Shown here: positions 42,402 through 50,733 of the stretch, piece after piece | Layout: every line of letters starts with the position of its first letter | How positions within the stretch are numbered: the stretch's first letter is position 1 | DNA from: Streptomyces marincola | GTDB taxonomy: Bacteria > Actinomycetota > Actinomycetes > Streptomycetales > Streptomycetaceae | Assembly (NCBI RefSeq): GCF_020410765.1 | Contig: NZ_CP084541.1 | Location: 2,741,001-2,805,000, forward strand | Direction of reading: 5' to 3' | DNA length: 64,000 nt | Position numbers and translations under genes: made by a program | The notes under the pieces: model-generated | Seen by the model: only the letters and a program-made list of their open reading frames with translations | Told to the model about the DNA's origin: nothing | Database searches by the model: none

Positions 42402-42709
42402 GTTCGGTTGTGCCCTTTCCCGCCCGGCCGGTGCCGCGCACGGTCCCGTGCCCGCCCGGCCGGCCGCACCCGCGCCCGTTCGCCCGCCGTCCGCTCCGGT
42501 CCCGCCGGCCGGCCGCCTGTCTGCCCGTTTCCCTGCCCACGCCGCACCGGGGCGACGCCCGGGACCGCCCGCCGCGCGCGGCACCCGGACGGCGCGCCGG
42601 CGGCGGCTGCCGCTCCCGCCGCGCCACCGGAGCGCGGGGCCGGCGGCGGGCGCGGCCCGCGTTCACCCGGTCGGGTGAAAGTCCGCCCGGCCGGGTGCCG
42701 TTCGTCCGG
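42402..42709. other. gene-free region upstream of the HNH lipoprotein
   Basis: This 308-bp stretch has no gene. It carries a perfect palindrome at 42662-42679, next to the ohr stop, and the leader of the HNH lipoprotein gene. I see no clear promoter. Confidence 0.5.
42662..42679. repeat. palindrome TTCACCCG-GT-CGGGTGAA
   Basis: This is a perfect inverted repeat with 8-bp arms and the same core as 36921-36940. It lies 30 nt from the 3-prime end of ohr, so it may be a terminator or a dispersed palindromic element. Confidence 0.8.
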
Positions 42710-43132
42710 CTACTCGACGACGACGGAGACCTCGACGTTGCCGCGCGTCGCCTTGGAGTAGGGGCAGAGCTGGTGCGCCTGCTCGACCAGGCTCCGCCCG
42801 GTCTCGCCCTCCAGGCTCGGGGGGAGCTCGACCCGCAGGGTGACCGCCAGCCGGTAGCCCTCGTCGTCGGTGTCCTTGCCGATGCCGACCTCCGCGGTCA
42901 CCGACGCGTCGCGCGTGTCGGCGCCGGCGCTGCGCCCGACCGCGCCCAGCGCGCTGGCGAAGCAGGCCGCGTAGCCGGCGGCGAACAGCTGCTCCGGGTT
43001 CGTGCCCGCGGGCTGCTCGGCCCCGCCGAACGCCGGCGGCGGGGCGAGCGCCAGGTCGAGGAGGCCGTCGGAACTGACGGCGCGGCCCTCCCTGCCGTTG
43101 GCGGTGACCGCGGCGGTGTACAGCGACTCCAT
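42710..43132 (-). CDS. ohr: organic hydroperoxide resistance protein
   Basis: This 140-residue Ohr/OsmC thiol peroxidase reduces organic hydroperoxides with two cysteines: Cys57 in AACFASAL is the reactive thiol and Cys123 in QLCPYSKATRGN the resolving one. TNPEQLFAAGYAAC is the family signature. It is divergent from ohrR, and an OhrR operator lies between them. ATG 43132 is the only start. Confidence 0.95.
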   Translation of the reverse strand: MESLYTAAVTANGREGRAVSSDGLLDLALAPPPAFGGAEQPAGTNPEQLFAAGYAACFASALGAVGRSAGADTRDASVTAEVGIGKDTDDEGYRLAVTLRVELPPSLEGETGRSLVEQAHQLCPYSKATRGNVEVSVVVE

Positions 43133-43225
43133 CTGCGTCGTCCTCCGGTTCTCGGATGGTCGGTGTCCTCGGTACCGGGGCCGTTCGGCCGCGTGCGCCG
43201 TCCGGCCCGGCCGATCAGTAGATCA

Positions 43226-43245
43226 CACAATTGAGTTGTGCACAA
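43226..43245. promoter_or_regulatory. OhrR operator with overlapping palindromes
   Basis: CACAA-TTGAG-TTGTG at 43226-43240 resembles known OhrR sites, and TTGTG-CACAA at 43236-43245 forms a second perfect palindrome that shares one arm. It lies between the ohr and ohrR starts, 33 bp from ohrR, so the regulator would repress both until oxidised. Confidence 0.8.
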
Positions 43246-43278
43246 TCAAATGGCGCACGCTGCGCTACGCTGGCCCCC

Positions 43279-43728
43279 ATGAGCACGGAGTACCTGCGCC
43301 TCGACCAGCAGATCTGCTTCGCCCTGCACGCGGCCTCGCGCGCCTTCGGCGGCGTCTACCGCGCGGTCCTGCGCGATCTGGGGCTCACCTACCCGCAATA
43401 CCTGGTCATGCTCGTGCTGTGGGAGCACGGAGAGCTGTCCGTGGGGCGCATCGGCGAGCACCTGCGCCTCGACTCGGGCACGCTGTCGCCGCTGCTCAAG
43501 CGGCTGGAGGCGGGCGGCTTGGTGCGGCGGACGCGCGGCACCGAGGACGAGCGCTCCGTCACCGTCCGCCCGACGGCCGCCGGGCTCGCCCTGCGCGAGC
43601 GCGCCGAGCGCGTTCCGCCGCTCGTCGCCGGGGCCACCGGCCTGGACGACGCGGAGCTTGCCCGGCTGCGCGCGGACCTGACGCGGCTGACGGCCGCGCT
43701 CGACGCGGCGGCCGCGCGAGCGCGGTGA
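43279..43728 (+). CDS. ohrR: MarR-family organic hydroperoxide sensor
   Basis: This 149-residue winged-helix repressor, OhrR branch, has LDQQICFALHAASRAF near the N-terminus with the peroxide-sensing Cys13, then YPQYLVMLVLWEHGELSVGRIGEHLRLDSGTLSPLLKRLEAGGLVRR and the wing TEDERSVTVRPT. Oxidation of Cys13 releases DNA. ATG 43279 is used; the TTG-led extension to 43231 starts inside the operator. It is divergent from ohr. Confidence 0.94.
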   Translation: MSTEYLRLDQQICFALHAASRAFGGVYRAVLRDLGLTYPQYLVMLVLWEHGELSVGRIGEHLRLDSGTLSPLLKRLEAGGLVRRTRGTEDERSVTVRPTAAGLALRERAERVPPLVAGATGLDDAELARLRADLTRLTAALDAAAARAR

Positions 43729-43751
43729 GCCGGCCTGAGCCGGCGGCCTGA

Positions 43752-43770
43752 CCCGGCGGACGCCGCCGGG
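43752..43770. terminator. 8-bp hairpin between ohrR and the convergent MFS gene
   Basis: CCCGGCGG and CCGCCGGG pair around a 3-nt loop, 24 nt past the ohrR stop and 22 nt before the exporter stop. It could act in both directions. Confidence 0.5.
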
Positions 43771-43791
43771 CCGCCGGGTCGAGCGCGGCCG

Positions 43792-45156
43792 TCAGTCCCC
43801 CGCCCGGCCGCGACCGGCCCGCGGCCCGCCCGCCGGCCGCGGGACGGCGGCCGTCTCCGCCGCGTCCACCCGCCCGAGGTTCCGCACCGCGGGGATCGCG
43901 AGCAGCGCGGCGCCGACCGCGAGCGCGACCGCCGCCCCCGCGAGCAGCACAGGGGACGCGCCGAAGGCGCCCGCGGCCGGACCTGCGAGCCCCTGCCCGA
44001 CCGGCAGCATCGCCGCGGAGCCCGCGACCTCGTAGGCGTGGATGCGGTTCAGCACGGCGGCCGGCACCCGCGTCTGGACACTGGTGATCCACAGGACACC
44101 CCAGAACGCCATCGCCGCGCCCGCCACGACGAAACCCGCGGTGATCACCGCGACCCCGCACCCCGCGCCCACCGTCGCCGGCTGGAGGAAGCAGCCGAAC
44201 AGCGCCAGCGCCCCCGCGCGCAGCGGGTACCTGGGCCGCACGCGCATCGCGACCAGCCCGCCGACGGCCATGCCCGCCCCGAGCGCCGAGTTCACCAGGC
44301 CGTAGGCGCCCGTTCCGTGGGCCGCGATCACCTCCGTCGCCACCAGCGGGACCGCGGGGCCCCACGCCGCCGCCATGAACACCATCCAGACGGCGATGAC
44401 CGCCCACATCCAGGTGCGCGCCCTGAACTCGCGCCAGCCCTCGGCCAGGTCGGCGGCGAACGAACCGGCGGCCGGCCGCCCGGGCCGCGGCGGCAGCCGG
44501 AGCAGCAGCAGGCACAGGGCGCTGACCAGGTACGTTCCGGCGTGCGCGAGGAACACGCCGCCCGGCGATGTCACCCCGACCAGCACGCCCGCCGCCGCGG
44601 GGCCCCCGATGGCCATGCAGGACTCGGCGGTGCGGACCGCGCCGTTGGCCGCCTGCACGTCGTGCGCGATGCGCGGCACCGTGCTCGTGAGGCCGGGCTG
44701 GAACATCGCGGCGCACACCCCGTTCACCGCGCCGATCGCGCACACCTGCCACAGCACGACGTGCCCGGTGAGGAACAGCGACGCGGCCAGCACCTCCGTG
44801 CCCACCCGCACCAGGTCGGCCCCGATCATCAGGTGCCGGGGGTCGAACCGGTCCGCGACCACGCCGCCGAAGACCACGAGCCCCGCGAAGGAGGCGGTGA
44901 ACGACGCGAGCGCCGCCCCCACCGCGCCCGCGCCGCCGCCGTGCCCCACCAGCCCCGCGGCCAGCGCGACGGGCAGCATCATGTCGCCGAACCTGGCAAC
45001 GGCCCGCGCCGTGAAGAACAGCCCGAACTCCCGCGTCCACAGGCGCGGCACCCCGCCTTCCGCGCCCCCCACGCGCCCCGCGCCCTTCGCACCCCCCGCG
45101 CGCCGGCGCCCGGAGCCGGGCGCCGGCGCGGGCTGCCGTGCGGGGGGCGACGTCAT
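43792..45156 (-). CDS. MFS transporter (12-helix, MDR-like)
   Basis: This 454-residue permease of the MFS_3/enterobactin-exporter type has a cytosolic start, FFTARAVARFGDMMLPVALAAGLV, the motif VVADRFDPRHLMIGADLVRVG between helices 2 and 3, then twelve hydrophobic segments to about 430. The C-terminus is Pro/Arg-rich. It follows the DHA2 exporter with 3 nt between genes. The substrate is unknown. Confidence 0.88.
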   Translation of the reverse strand: MTSPPARQPAPAPGSGRRRAGGAKGAGRVGGAEGGVPRLWTREFGLFFTARAVARFGDMMLPVALAAGLVGHGGGAGAVGAALASFTASFAGLVVFGGVVADRFDPRHLMIGADLVRVGTEVLAASLFLTGHVVLWQVCAIGAVNGVCAAMFQPGLTSTVPRIAHDVQAANGAVRTAESCMAIGGPAAAGVLVGVTSPGGVFLAHAGTYLVSALCLLLLRLPPRPGRPAAGSFAADLAEGWREFRARTWMWAVIAVWMVFMAAAWGPAVPLVATEVIAAHGTGAYGLVNSALGAGMAVGGLVAMRVRPRYPLRAGALALFGCFLQPATVGAGCGVAVITAGFVVAGAAMAFWGVLWITSVQTRVPAAVLNRIHAYEVAGSAAMLPVGQGLAGPAAGAFGASPVLLAGAAVALAVGAALLAIPAVRNLGRVDAAETAAVPRPAGGPRAGRGRAGD

Positions 45157-45159
45157 GCG

Positions 45160-46692
45160 TCAACCATCACCCGTTCCGCCCCCGCCCGCCCGTCCTGGCG
45201 GTCCGGCCGCGGGGCGCCGCCCGCCCGGTTCGAGCGGGGGCGCGCCGACCGCGCAGTGCCGGGTGCACTGCGGCTCCGGGGCGTGCGGCGCCAGCCGGCC
45301 CGGCACGGCGAACCAGGCGATGAGGGCGCCGAGCAGCATCAGTCCCGCGCACAGCAGCACCGCCCGGCCGAACGCCCGGTCCACGGCCTCCGCGGAACGG
45401 TACTGGTCGGCGGACAGGCCGGTGGCCAGCGGCAGCGCGGCCACCGCGACCAGCTGGGCGACGCGGGCCGCCGCGTTGTTCACCCCGCTGGCCACCCCCG
45501 CCCTGCGCACCTCGACCGAGGCCAGCACGGTCGCCGTCAGCGGCGCGACGAACAGGCTCATCCCCAGCCCCTGCACCAGCACGCCGGGGAACACGTCCGT
45601 CCAGTACGAACCGCCCGGGCGCACCCGGTGCAGCAGCACCAGGCCGACCGCCGCCACCAGCGGGCCGAGCGTGAGCGGCAGCCGCGGCCCGATCCGGTGG
45701 GACAGCGCGCCCGCGGGCCCAGAGAGCACCGTCAGCAGCAGCGTCACCGGCAGCGAGGCCACCCCGGCCGTGAGCGCGTCGTAGCCGAGGCCGTTCTGCA
45801 ACTGCGTGGGCAGCAGGAAGAAGACGCCGCCGATCGCGGCGTACAGGCACAGGGTGACGGCGTTGGCCGCAGTGAACAGGCGCGACCTGAACACCCCGAG
45901 CGGCAGCATCGGCCGCGCCGCCCGCCGCTCCCGCCGCACGAACGCCGCGCCGAGCAGCAGCCCGCCCGCGAGCGCCCAGAGCGCGGGCGCGTTGATCAGC
46001 GCGAACGTGACGCCGCCGAGCGACAGCGCGGCGAGCACCGCGCCCGGCACGTCGAACCGGCCGCTCGCCGCCCAGTCCCTGCTCTCCGGCACCGCGCGCG
46101 TCAGCAGCAGCACGGCCGCCGCGAGCGGCACGTTGATCAGGAAGATCCACCGCCAGCCCGGCCCGTCGACCAGCCAGCCGCCGAGGAACGGCCCGAGCGC
46201 CGTGGCCACCCCGCCGAGCCCCGACCACAGGCCGACGGCCTTCGCCCGCTGGTCCCGGGCGAACGACGACTGGATCAGCGCGAGCGACCCGGGCGTCAGC
46301 AGCGCGCCCCCCACCCCCTGGAGCGCACGCGCGGCGATGAGCGCCGGCGCGGACGGCGCGAGCCCGCACAGCACCGACGCCACCGCGAACCACACCACGC
46401 CCCACACGAACACCCGGCGGCGCCCGAACCGGTCACCGAGCCCCCCGCCGAGCAGGATCAGCCCGGCGAGCGTGAGCATGTAGGCGTTGAGGATCCACTG
46501 GAGGCCCGAGATCGGCACCCCGAAGTCGTCCCCGACGCGCGGCAGCGCCACGGTGACGATCGTGCCGTCGAGCATCGCCATGCCGGAGCCGAGGACGGCG
46601 CTGCCCAGCACGCGGCGGCCCGTGGGCGACGCGGTGGTCAGGCGCCCGGCGCCGTCCCGCGGCTCCCCCGCGGCCTCCTCATGACCTGCCAT
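45160..46692 (-). CDS. MFS transporter of the DHA2 (EmrB/QacA) type
   Basis: This 510-residue drug:H+ antiporter has 14 helices. AMLDGTIVTVALPRVGDDFG begins helix 1; GGGLGDRFGRRRVF is the motif A loop, and LGGWLVDGPGWRWIFLINVP is motif C with the DHA2 signature W-R-W-I-F. ATG 46692 is the start; the frame continues upstream as a shadow of the VOC gene. It lies 25 nt downstream of the VOC gene. Confidence 0.9.
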   Translation of the reverse strand: MAGHEEAAGEPRDGAGRLTTASPTGRRVLGSAVLGSGMAMLDGTIVTVALPRVGDDFGVPISGLQWILNAYMLTLAGLILLGGGLGDRFGRRRVFVWGVVWFAVASVLCGLAPSAPALIAARALQGVGGALLTPGSLALIQSSFARDQRAKAVGLWSGLGGVATALGPFLGGWLVDGPGWRWIFLINVPLAAAVLLLTRAVPESRDWAASGRFDVPGAVLAALSLGGVTFALINAPALWALAGGLLLGAAFVRRERRAARPMLPLGVFRSRLFTAANAVTLCLYAAIGGVFFLLPTQLQNGLGYDALTAGVASLPVTLLLTVLSGPAGALSHRIGPRLPLTLGPLVAAVGLVLLHRVRPGGSYWTDVFPGVLVQGLGMSLFVAPLTATVLASVEVRRAGVASGVNNAAARVAQLVAVAALPLATGLSADQYRSAEAVDRAFGRAVLLCAGLMLLGALIAWFAVPGRLAPHAPEPQCTRHCAVGAPPLEPGGRRPAAGPPGRAGGGGTGDG

Positions 46693-46717
46693 GCGGCCAT
46701 GGTCGGCCCCCGGCCGC

Positions 46718-47125
46718 TCACGCGCCCGTCGGCCGGACGGCGCGCGCCCCCGGCCCGATGACGCGTTCCACCAGCTCGGGCAGCCACTGCACGTACTCGA
46801 CCTCGGCGCCGTCGGCGTGCCGGGCGTACAGGAAGCGCCCGGTGGCGCTGCGCGCCGGCGGCACCGTGACGCGCGCCCCGTGGGCGGCGAGCAGCGCCGC
46901 CGTCCGGTCGAGGTCGTCGACCACGACGGTGGCGGTGGCGCCGCGGTAGCGGTCGCGCGCGGCGGCGGGGCCCGCGATGACGAGGAAGTCACCGATCGCG
47001 GCGAGTTCCACCGACTCGAACGGCATCCGCAGGTCGGGCTCCGCGCCGGTCAGTTCACGCAGCGGCGCGAGGGCCGCGTCCATGTCGTCCGACCACAGGC
47101 GGGCGTACGTTTTGAGAATGGTCAT
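46718..47125 (-). CDS. VOC-family (glyoxalase/bleomycin-resistance-like) protein
   Basis: This 135-residue vicinal-oxygen-chelate protein has two beta-alpha-beta-beta-beta modules, KTYARLWSDDMDAALAPL and VVVDDLDRTAALLAAHGARV ending VEYVQWLP. It may bind or modify a toxic compound exported by the following MFS pump. ATG 47125 is the start. It is divergent from the HxlR gene with 69 bp between them. Confidence 0.85.
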   Translation of the reverse strand: MTILKTYARLWSDDMDAALAPLRELTGAEPDLRMPFESVELAAIGDFLVIAGPAAARDRYRGATATVVVDDLDRTAALLAAHGARVTVPPARSATGRFLYARHADGAEVEYVQWLPELVERVIGPGARAVRPTGA

Positions 47126-47194
47126 ACCGGCATGCTGGGCACCGGCCACCGCGCGCGGGAAGCACGCACCCCGAGCTGAGAGAGGAACGGAACG

Positions 47195-48007
47195 GTGACC
47201 GGCCGGTCCTCGAAGCCGCTCGCCCCTTCGGTCCTCACGGGCCTCGCGAGCAGGTGGGCCCTCCTGGTCGTGGACGCCCTCGCCAAGGAGACCCTGCGCT
47301 ACACGCGGCTGCACGGCCGCGTCGACGGCATCAGCCACCAGATGCTCGCCAGAACCCTGCGCGCCCTCGAACGCGACGGCATCGTGGTCCGCACGGCGCA
47401 CCCGACGGTCCCACCGCGCGTGGAGTACGCGCTCACGCCCGCCGGTCAGGACCTGCGGACCCGCGTGGCCGGCATGTGCGCCTGGAGCCGCGCGCACCTG
47501 CCGGAGATCGAGGCCGCCCGCGGGCGGTACGCCGCCGAGGACGAGCGGGCCCGCCTGCGCCGCGCCGGGCTCGCCGCCGTGCCCGGCAGGCCGCCGGCGC
47601 CGCCGCTGACCGCGACCGCCGCCCTGGCCGGACCGGCCCGCCGCCCCGGGGACGGCGGGCGGGAGATCGGGATCGACCGCGCCGACCCCTTCCTGGTGCC
47701 GCGCGCGAACGCCGCCTGGGCCCGGCTCGCCCGGCGCTACGGCCTTTACGGCCCCGCCGGGGAGTTCCTGCTGGCCACCGCCGTGGACGACGGGCCGCCG
47801 CGGTGGCGCGCGGTGCGCGTCCTGCCGGGCGCCGACCTGATGGGCGCCGGGGCGGCGGCGTTCCTCGGAACGGCCGCCGGCCGCCCCGAGTTCGCCGCCC
47901 TCTCCCCCGACGGCCGCGTCGCGCTGCGCGCCACCACCGGGGCGGCGCGCGTGCGCCTGATCGCCGTCCCTACTGGCCGACCCGGCCGGGCCGGAGCGTC
48001 TTGCTGA
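47195..48007 (+). CDS. HxlR-type regulator with a long C-terminal extension
   Basis: The first 100 residues of this 270-residue protein match the HxlR winged helix (ASRWALLVVDALAKETLRYTRLH, ISHQMLARTLRALERDGIVVRT, VEYALTPAGQDL). Typical HxlR proteins are about 110-150 residues, so the remaining 150 (RADPFLVPRANAAWARLARRYGLYG to the end) are an extra, perhaps ligand-binding, domain. The cysteine of redox-sensing HxlR proteins is missing. GTG 47195 is behind GAGAGGAAC. Its 3-prime end overlaps phoD by 38 bp on the other strand. Confidence 0.82.
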   Translation: MTGRSSKPLAPSVLTGLASRWALLVVDALAKETLRYTRLHGRVDGISHQMLARTLRALERDGIVVRTAHPTVPPRVEYALTPAGQDLRTRVAGMCAWSRAHLPEIEAARGRYAAEDERARLRRAGLAAVPGRPPAPPLTATAALAGPARRPGDGGREIGIDRADPFLVPRANAAWARLARRYGLYGPAGEFLLATAVDDGPPRWRAVRVLPGADLMGAGAAAFLGTAAGRPEFAALSPDGRVALRATTGAARVRLIAVPTGRPGRAGASC

Positions 48008-49553
48008 ACAGCACAGGACCGTCGACCTCCCGCAGCCGCGCCGTCAGCTCCCCGCTGTCGCCGTCGATCTCGACCTCGCCGTAGAACTGGTAGCCCTCGG
48101 CGGGCGAGACGTTCGCCGTCTCGGGCGCCTTCACGAAGACGCGTTCCGGGCCGAACGTGCCGTCCAGCGCGTTGGGCGGGAACGCGCCGGCGTTCAGCGG
48201 GCCGCTGACGAACTCCCAGAACGGCTCGAAGTCGCCGAACGCCGCCCGCTCGGGCCGGTAGTGCTGCGCCGACGTGTAGTGCACGTCGGCGGTCAGCCAC
48301 ACCGTTCCCGTGATGCGGCGGTGCTTGATGAAGCGGAGCAGCTCCGCGATCTGGAGCTCGCGGCCGAGCGGCGCGCCGGGGTCGCCGTTCGCGATGGCCT
48401 CGATGTTCTCGGCGCCGTCCGGCACGACGAGACCGATCGGCATGTCCGCGGCGATGACCTTCCACACCGCGCGGGACCGCGCCAGCTCGCGCTTGAGCCA
48501 GTCGAGCTGCTCGCGGCCCAGGATGCCCTGCCGGTCGTGCGGCTGCCGGCTGGGCGAGTTGGCGTTCCGGTACGTCCGCATGTCGAGCACGAACACGTCG
48601 AGCAGCGGCCCGTGCCGCACCACCCGGTGCACCCGGCCCTCGCGGCGGCCGGGGCGCAGCGTCTGGATGGGGAAGTACTCGGAGAACGCCCGCCGGGCGC
48701 GCGCGGCAAGCACGTCGACGGACTTCTCGGTGTAGCGGTCGTCCGCCAGGATCTCGCCCGGGTACCAGTTGTTGGTGACCTCGTGGTCGTCCCACTGCGC
48801 GATGACGGGCACCTGCGCGTTGAAGCGGCGCATGTTCTCGTCGAGCAGGTTGTAGCGGAAGTTGCCGCGGTACTCGTCGAGGGTCTCCGCGACCTTGCGC
48901 TTCTCGTCGGTGACGAGGTTGCGGTAGGTGCGGCCGTCCGGCAGGGTCACGCGGTCCTCGATCGGCCCGTCGGCGTACACCGTGTCCCCGCTGAACAGGA
49001 AGAAGTCCGGGTCCCGCCCGCGCATGTCCGCGAACGCCCGGTACCCGCCGATCTCCGGGTTGATCCCCCAGCCCTGGCCCGCGAGGTCGCCCGACCACAC
49101 GAACCGCACGCCCTCCCTGCGGCGCGCGGGCGCGGTGCGGAACGTGCCCGTCACCGGCTCGCCCGTGCGGCGCGGGTCGTCCGGGTCGGCCAGCAGCACC
49201 CGGTAGTGCACCTGCCGGCCCGGAGGCAGGCCGTGCAGCGCGGTGGTGCCGGTGAGGTCCGTGCCGGGGCCGAGCAGCGGGCCGAACCAGCGGCGGGGGC
49301 GGCGGAACGACTCCGTCGCCGAGGTCTCCACGATCATGCGGGCCGGGCGGTCGGACCGCACCCACACCAGGCCGGAGGAACCGGTGACATCCCCGACCTG
49401 CACGCCCCAGCGCGCCATCGGGCGCCCGGAGCGCGCGAACGCCGGGGCGGCGCCCGCCAGCAGCCCGGGCGCCGCGAGCCCGGCCGCGGTCGCGGCGACC
49501 GTGCCCCGCAGCAGTGCCCGCCGCCCGGTTCGCGGATCGCGCGTGTCCGTCAT
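47970..49553 (-). CDS. phoD: alkaline phosphatase D, Tat-exported
   Basis: This 527-residue metallophosphatase/phosphodiesterase of the PhoD type has an N-terminal Tat signal, GRRALLRG plus a hydrophobic segment (residues 12-35) ending near AFA. Metal-binding motifs are WSGDLAG, FFLFSGDTVYAD, WDDHEVTNN and LTADVHY; the substrates are extracellular phosphate esters. ATG 49553 is behind GTGGAGG. A PHO box with three 11-bp units starts 76 nt upstream, so expression should be PhoP-dependent under phosphate starvation. Confidence 0.94.
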   Translation of the reverse strand: MTDTRDPRTGRRALLRGTVAATAAGLAAPGLLAGAAPAFARSGRPMARWGVQVGDVTGSSGLVWVRSDRPARMIVETSATESFRRPRRWFGPLLGPGTDLTGTTALHGLPPGRQVHYRVLLADPDDPRRTGEPVTGTFRTAPARRREGVRFVWSGDLAGQGWGINPEIGGYRAFADMRGRDPDFFLFSGDTVYADGPIEDRVTLPDGRTYRNLVTDEKRKVAETLDEYRGNFRYNLLDENMRRFNAQVPVIAQWDDHEVTNNWYPGEILADDRYTEKSVDVLAARARRAFSEYFPIQTLRPGRREGRVHRVVRHGPLLDVFVLDMRTYRNANSPSRQPHDRQGILGREQLDWLKRELARSRAVWKVIAADMPIGLVVPDGAENIEAIANGDPGAPLGRELQIAELLRFIKHRRITGTVWLTADVHYTSAQHYRPERAAFGDFEPFWEFVSGPLNAGAFPPNALDGTFGPERVFVKAPETANVSPAEGYQFYGEVEIDGDSGELTARLREVDGPVLFSKTLRPGRVGQ

Positions 49554-49628
49554 GACGAAAACCTCCACTTTTCCTCGTCCGACGGCCCGCAGTATGGTCC
49601 GGAACCCACCGGCCCCGGACACCCCACG

Positions 49629-49657
49629 CGGTAACACTGGGCGAACACCAGGCCAAC
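49629..49657 (-). promoter_or_regulatory. PHO box (PhoP operator), three direct-repeat units
   Basis: Reading the minus strand, GTTGGCC, GTTCGCC and GTTACCG occur at exactly 11-bp intervals (49657, 49646 and 49635), as the Streptomyces PhoP operator requires. It ends 76 bp upstream of the phoD start. Confidence 0.85.
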
Positions 49658-49791
49658 GTGCCCCCGCGCACACGGCGCGAGGCAACGGCGCGAAGACTCG
49701 TTCGGGCTAATCGGGACCCGCCGCCGCGCTATCCGCGCCCCACCCGGGTATCTCCCCGGCACACCGGGCGCGAAGTGGCGGGAGGTACGCG

Positions 49792-50244
49792 TTGATCGGT
49801 TCCCTCGGGCGAGGCGGCGCCGCGGCGCGGGCCCGGCTCGGCCGCCGCGGCGCGTTCCTGCTCGTCGTCGGCGCCGGCGAGCTGGTGTGGGGGCTCCAGT
49901 ACCTGCTCGACCCCCTGCCCGACCCGCAGGGCCTCGCCCTGCTCACCGACGCGGCTCCCCTGCACGCGTGGGCCTGGCTGTGGGTCGCGGCCGGCCTCAC
50001 CGGCGCCGTCAGCGCCGGCGTCCGCGCCGGGCGCGACTGGGCCGGCTTCGCCGCCCTGCTGACCCCGCCCACGGTGTGGACGGCGGCGTACGTGGCCGGC
50101 GCGTTCTCCGGCGAGTACGCGCAGGGACTCTGGTTCGCCGCGTACTACGCGACCACCCACGTCGGGGTGTGCCTGTGGGCATCGGCCGTGCCCGAGTACG
50201 CGGTGCCCGCCCCTGGCCCCCCGGGAAAGGGCACCGACGGATGA
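49792..50244 (+). CDS. phage-type small membrane protein
   Basis: This 150-residue protein has four hydrophobic helices (about 22-40, 57-78, 84-105 and 113-131) and a short cytosolic tail. TTG 49792 is the start with GGGAGGT 6 nt upstream. Its stop overlaps the next ATG. This pair of a multi-helix protein and a coiled-coil protein resembles the lysis/tail-end cassette carried by many actinophages and by chromosomal remnants; a holin-like role is an inference. Confidence 0.7.
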   Translation: MIGSLGRGGAAARARLGRRGAFLLVVGAGELVWGLQYLLDPLPDPQGLALLTDAAPLHAWAWLWVAAGLTGAVSAGVRAGRDWAGFAALLTPPTVWTAAYVAGAFSGEYAQGLWFAAYYATTHVGVCLWASAVPEYAVPAPGPPGKGTDG

Positions 50245-50603
50245 ACACCCTGTGGACGGCCATGGCCGCCATCGGCGGGCCCCTGGCCGCCGCCCTCGGC
50301 AGCTGGTACGCGGCGCGCGCGACGCGCACCGCGGCCGGCGTGACCGCCGACGCCCACCGGCACGCCGCCGAGACCATGGCGGGGCCGGAGGAACGGCTCG
50401 CCGACCTGGCCGTGTTCAAGGCCGCCGTGGAACGCGTCGACGCGGAGAACGCCCAGCTCAGGCAACGCTTGTTGACACTGGAAACGCTCGTCCGCGCCTT
50501 CGCGCGCCACGTGGCCCGGCTCACGGGGCAGTTGCGCGATCAGGGCGTCGAGCCCTGCCCGCCCCCCGACCGCGTCGAGGAGTACAACCGCACCGGAGCC
50601 TGA
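50241..50603 (+). CDS. phage-type coiled-coil membrane protein
   Basis: This 120-residue protein begins with one membrane segment (LWTAMAAIGGPLAAALGSWY) and continues with a heptad-repeat helix (FKAAVERVDAENAQLRQRLLTLETLVRAF) and ARHVARLTGQLRD. The ATG overlaps the preceding stop (ATGA), so translation is coupled. Near-identical proteins are found in Streptomyces prophages beside tail/lysis genes, to my recollection. It has no enzymatic motifs. Confidence 0.75.
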   Translation: MNTLWTAMAAIGGPLAAALGSWYAARATRTAAGVTADAHRHAAETMAGPEERLADLAVFKAAVERVDAENAQLRQRLLTLETLVRAFARHVARLTGQLRDQGVEPCPPPDRVEEYNRTGA

Positions 50604-50604
50604 C

Positions 50605-50733
50605 TCAGTGCCGCCCGCGGGCGGTGCTCGACGCACCACCGAACAGCCGGGCGACCAACCGGAACGGCAACGACACCACCGTGGCGACGGCGCCGCCCAC
50701 GGCCCGGAAGATGTCCGCGATAGCCCTCAACAT
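50605..50733 (-). CDS. 42-residue conserved membrane microprotein
   Basis: MLRAIADIFRAVGGAVATVVSL is one hydrophobic amphipathic helix followed by PFRLVARLFGGASST and a basic tail. The ATG at 50733 has an excellent GGAAAGGAGG site. The LPFRxxARLFGGAS segment looks conserved in short Streptomyces proteins. It overlaps nothing and converges with the coiled-coil gene. The role is unknown; it could be a toxin-like or membrane-adapter peptide. Confidence 0.75.
   Translation of the reverse strand: MLRAIADIFRAVGGAVATVVSLPFRLVARLFGGASSTARGRH

Noticed and set aside
43231..43278. 16-codon extension of ohrR from TTG
   Set aside because: The start codon lies inside the OhrR operator. ATG 43279 fits the family length.
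44038..46761. 907-codon plus-strand frame
   Set aside because: It is antisense to the two MFS exporters and the composition (His, Arg, Gln repeats) is that of a shadow frame.
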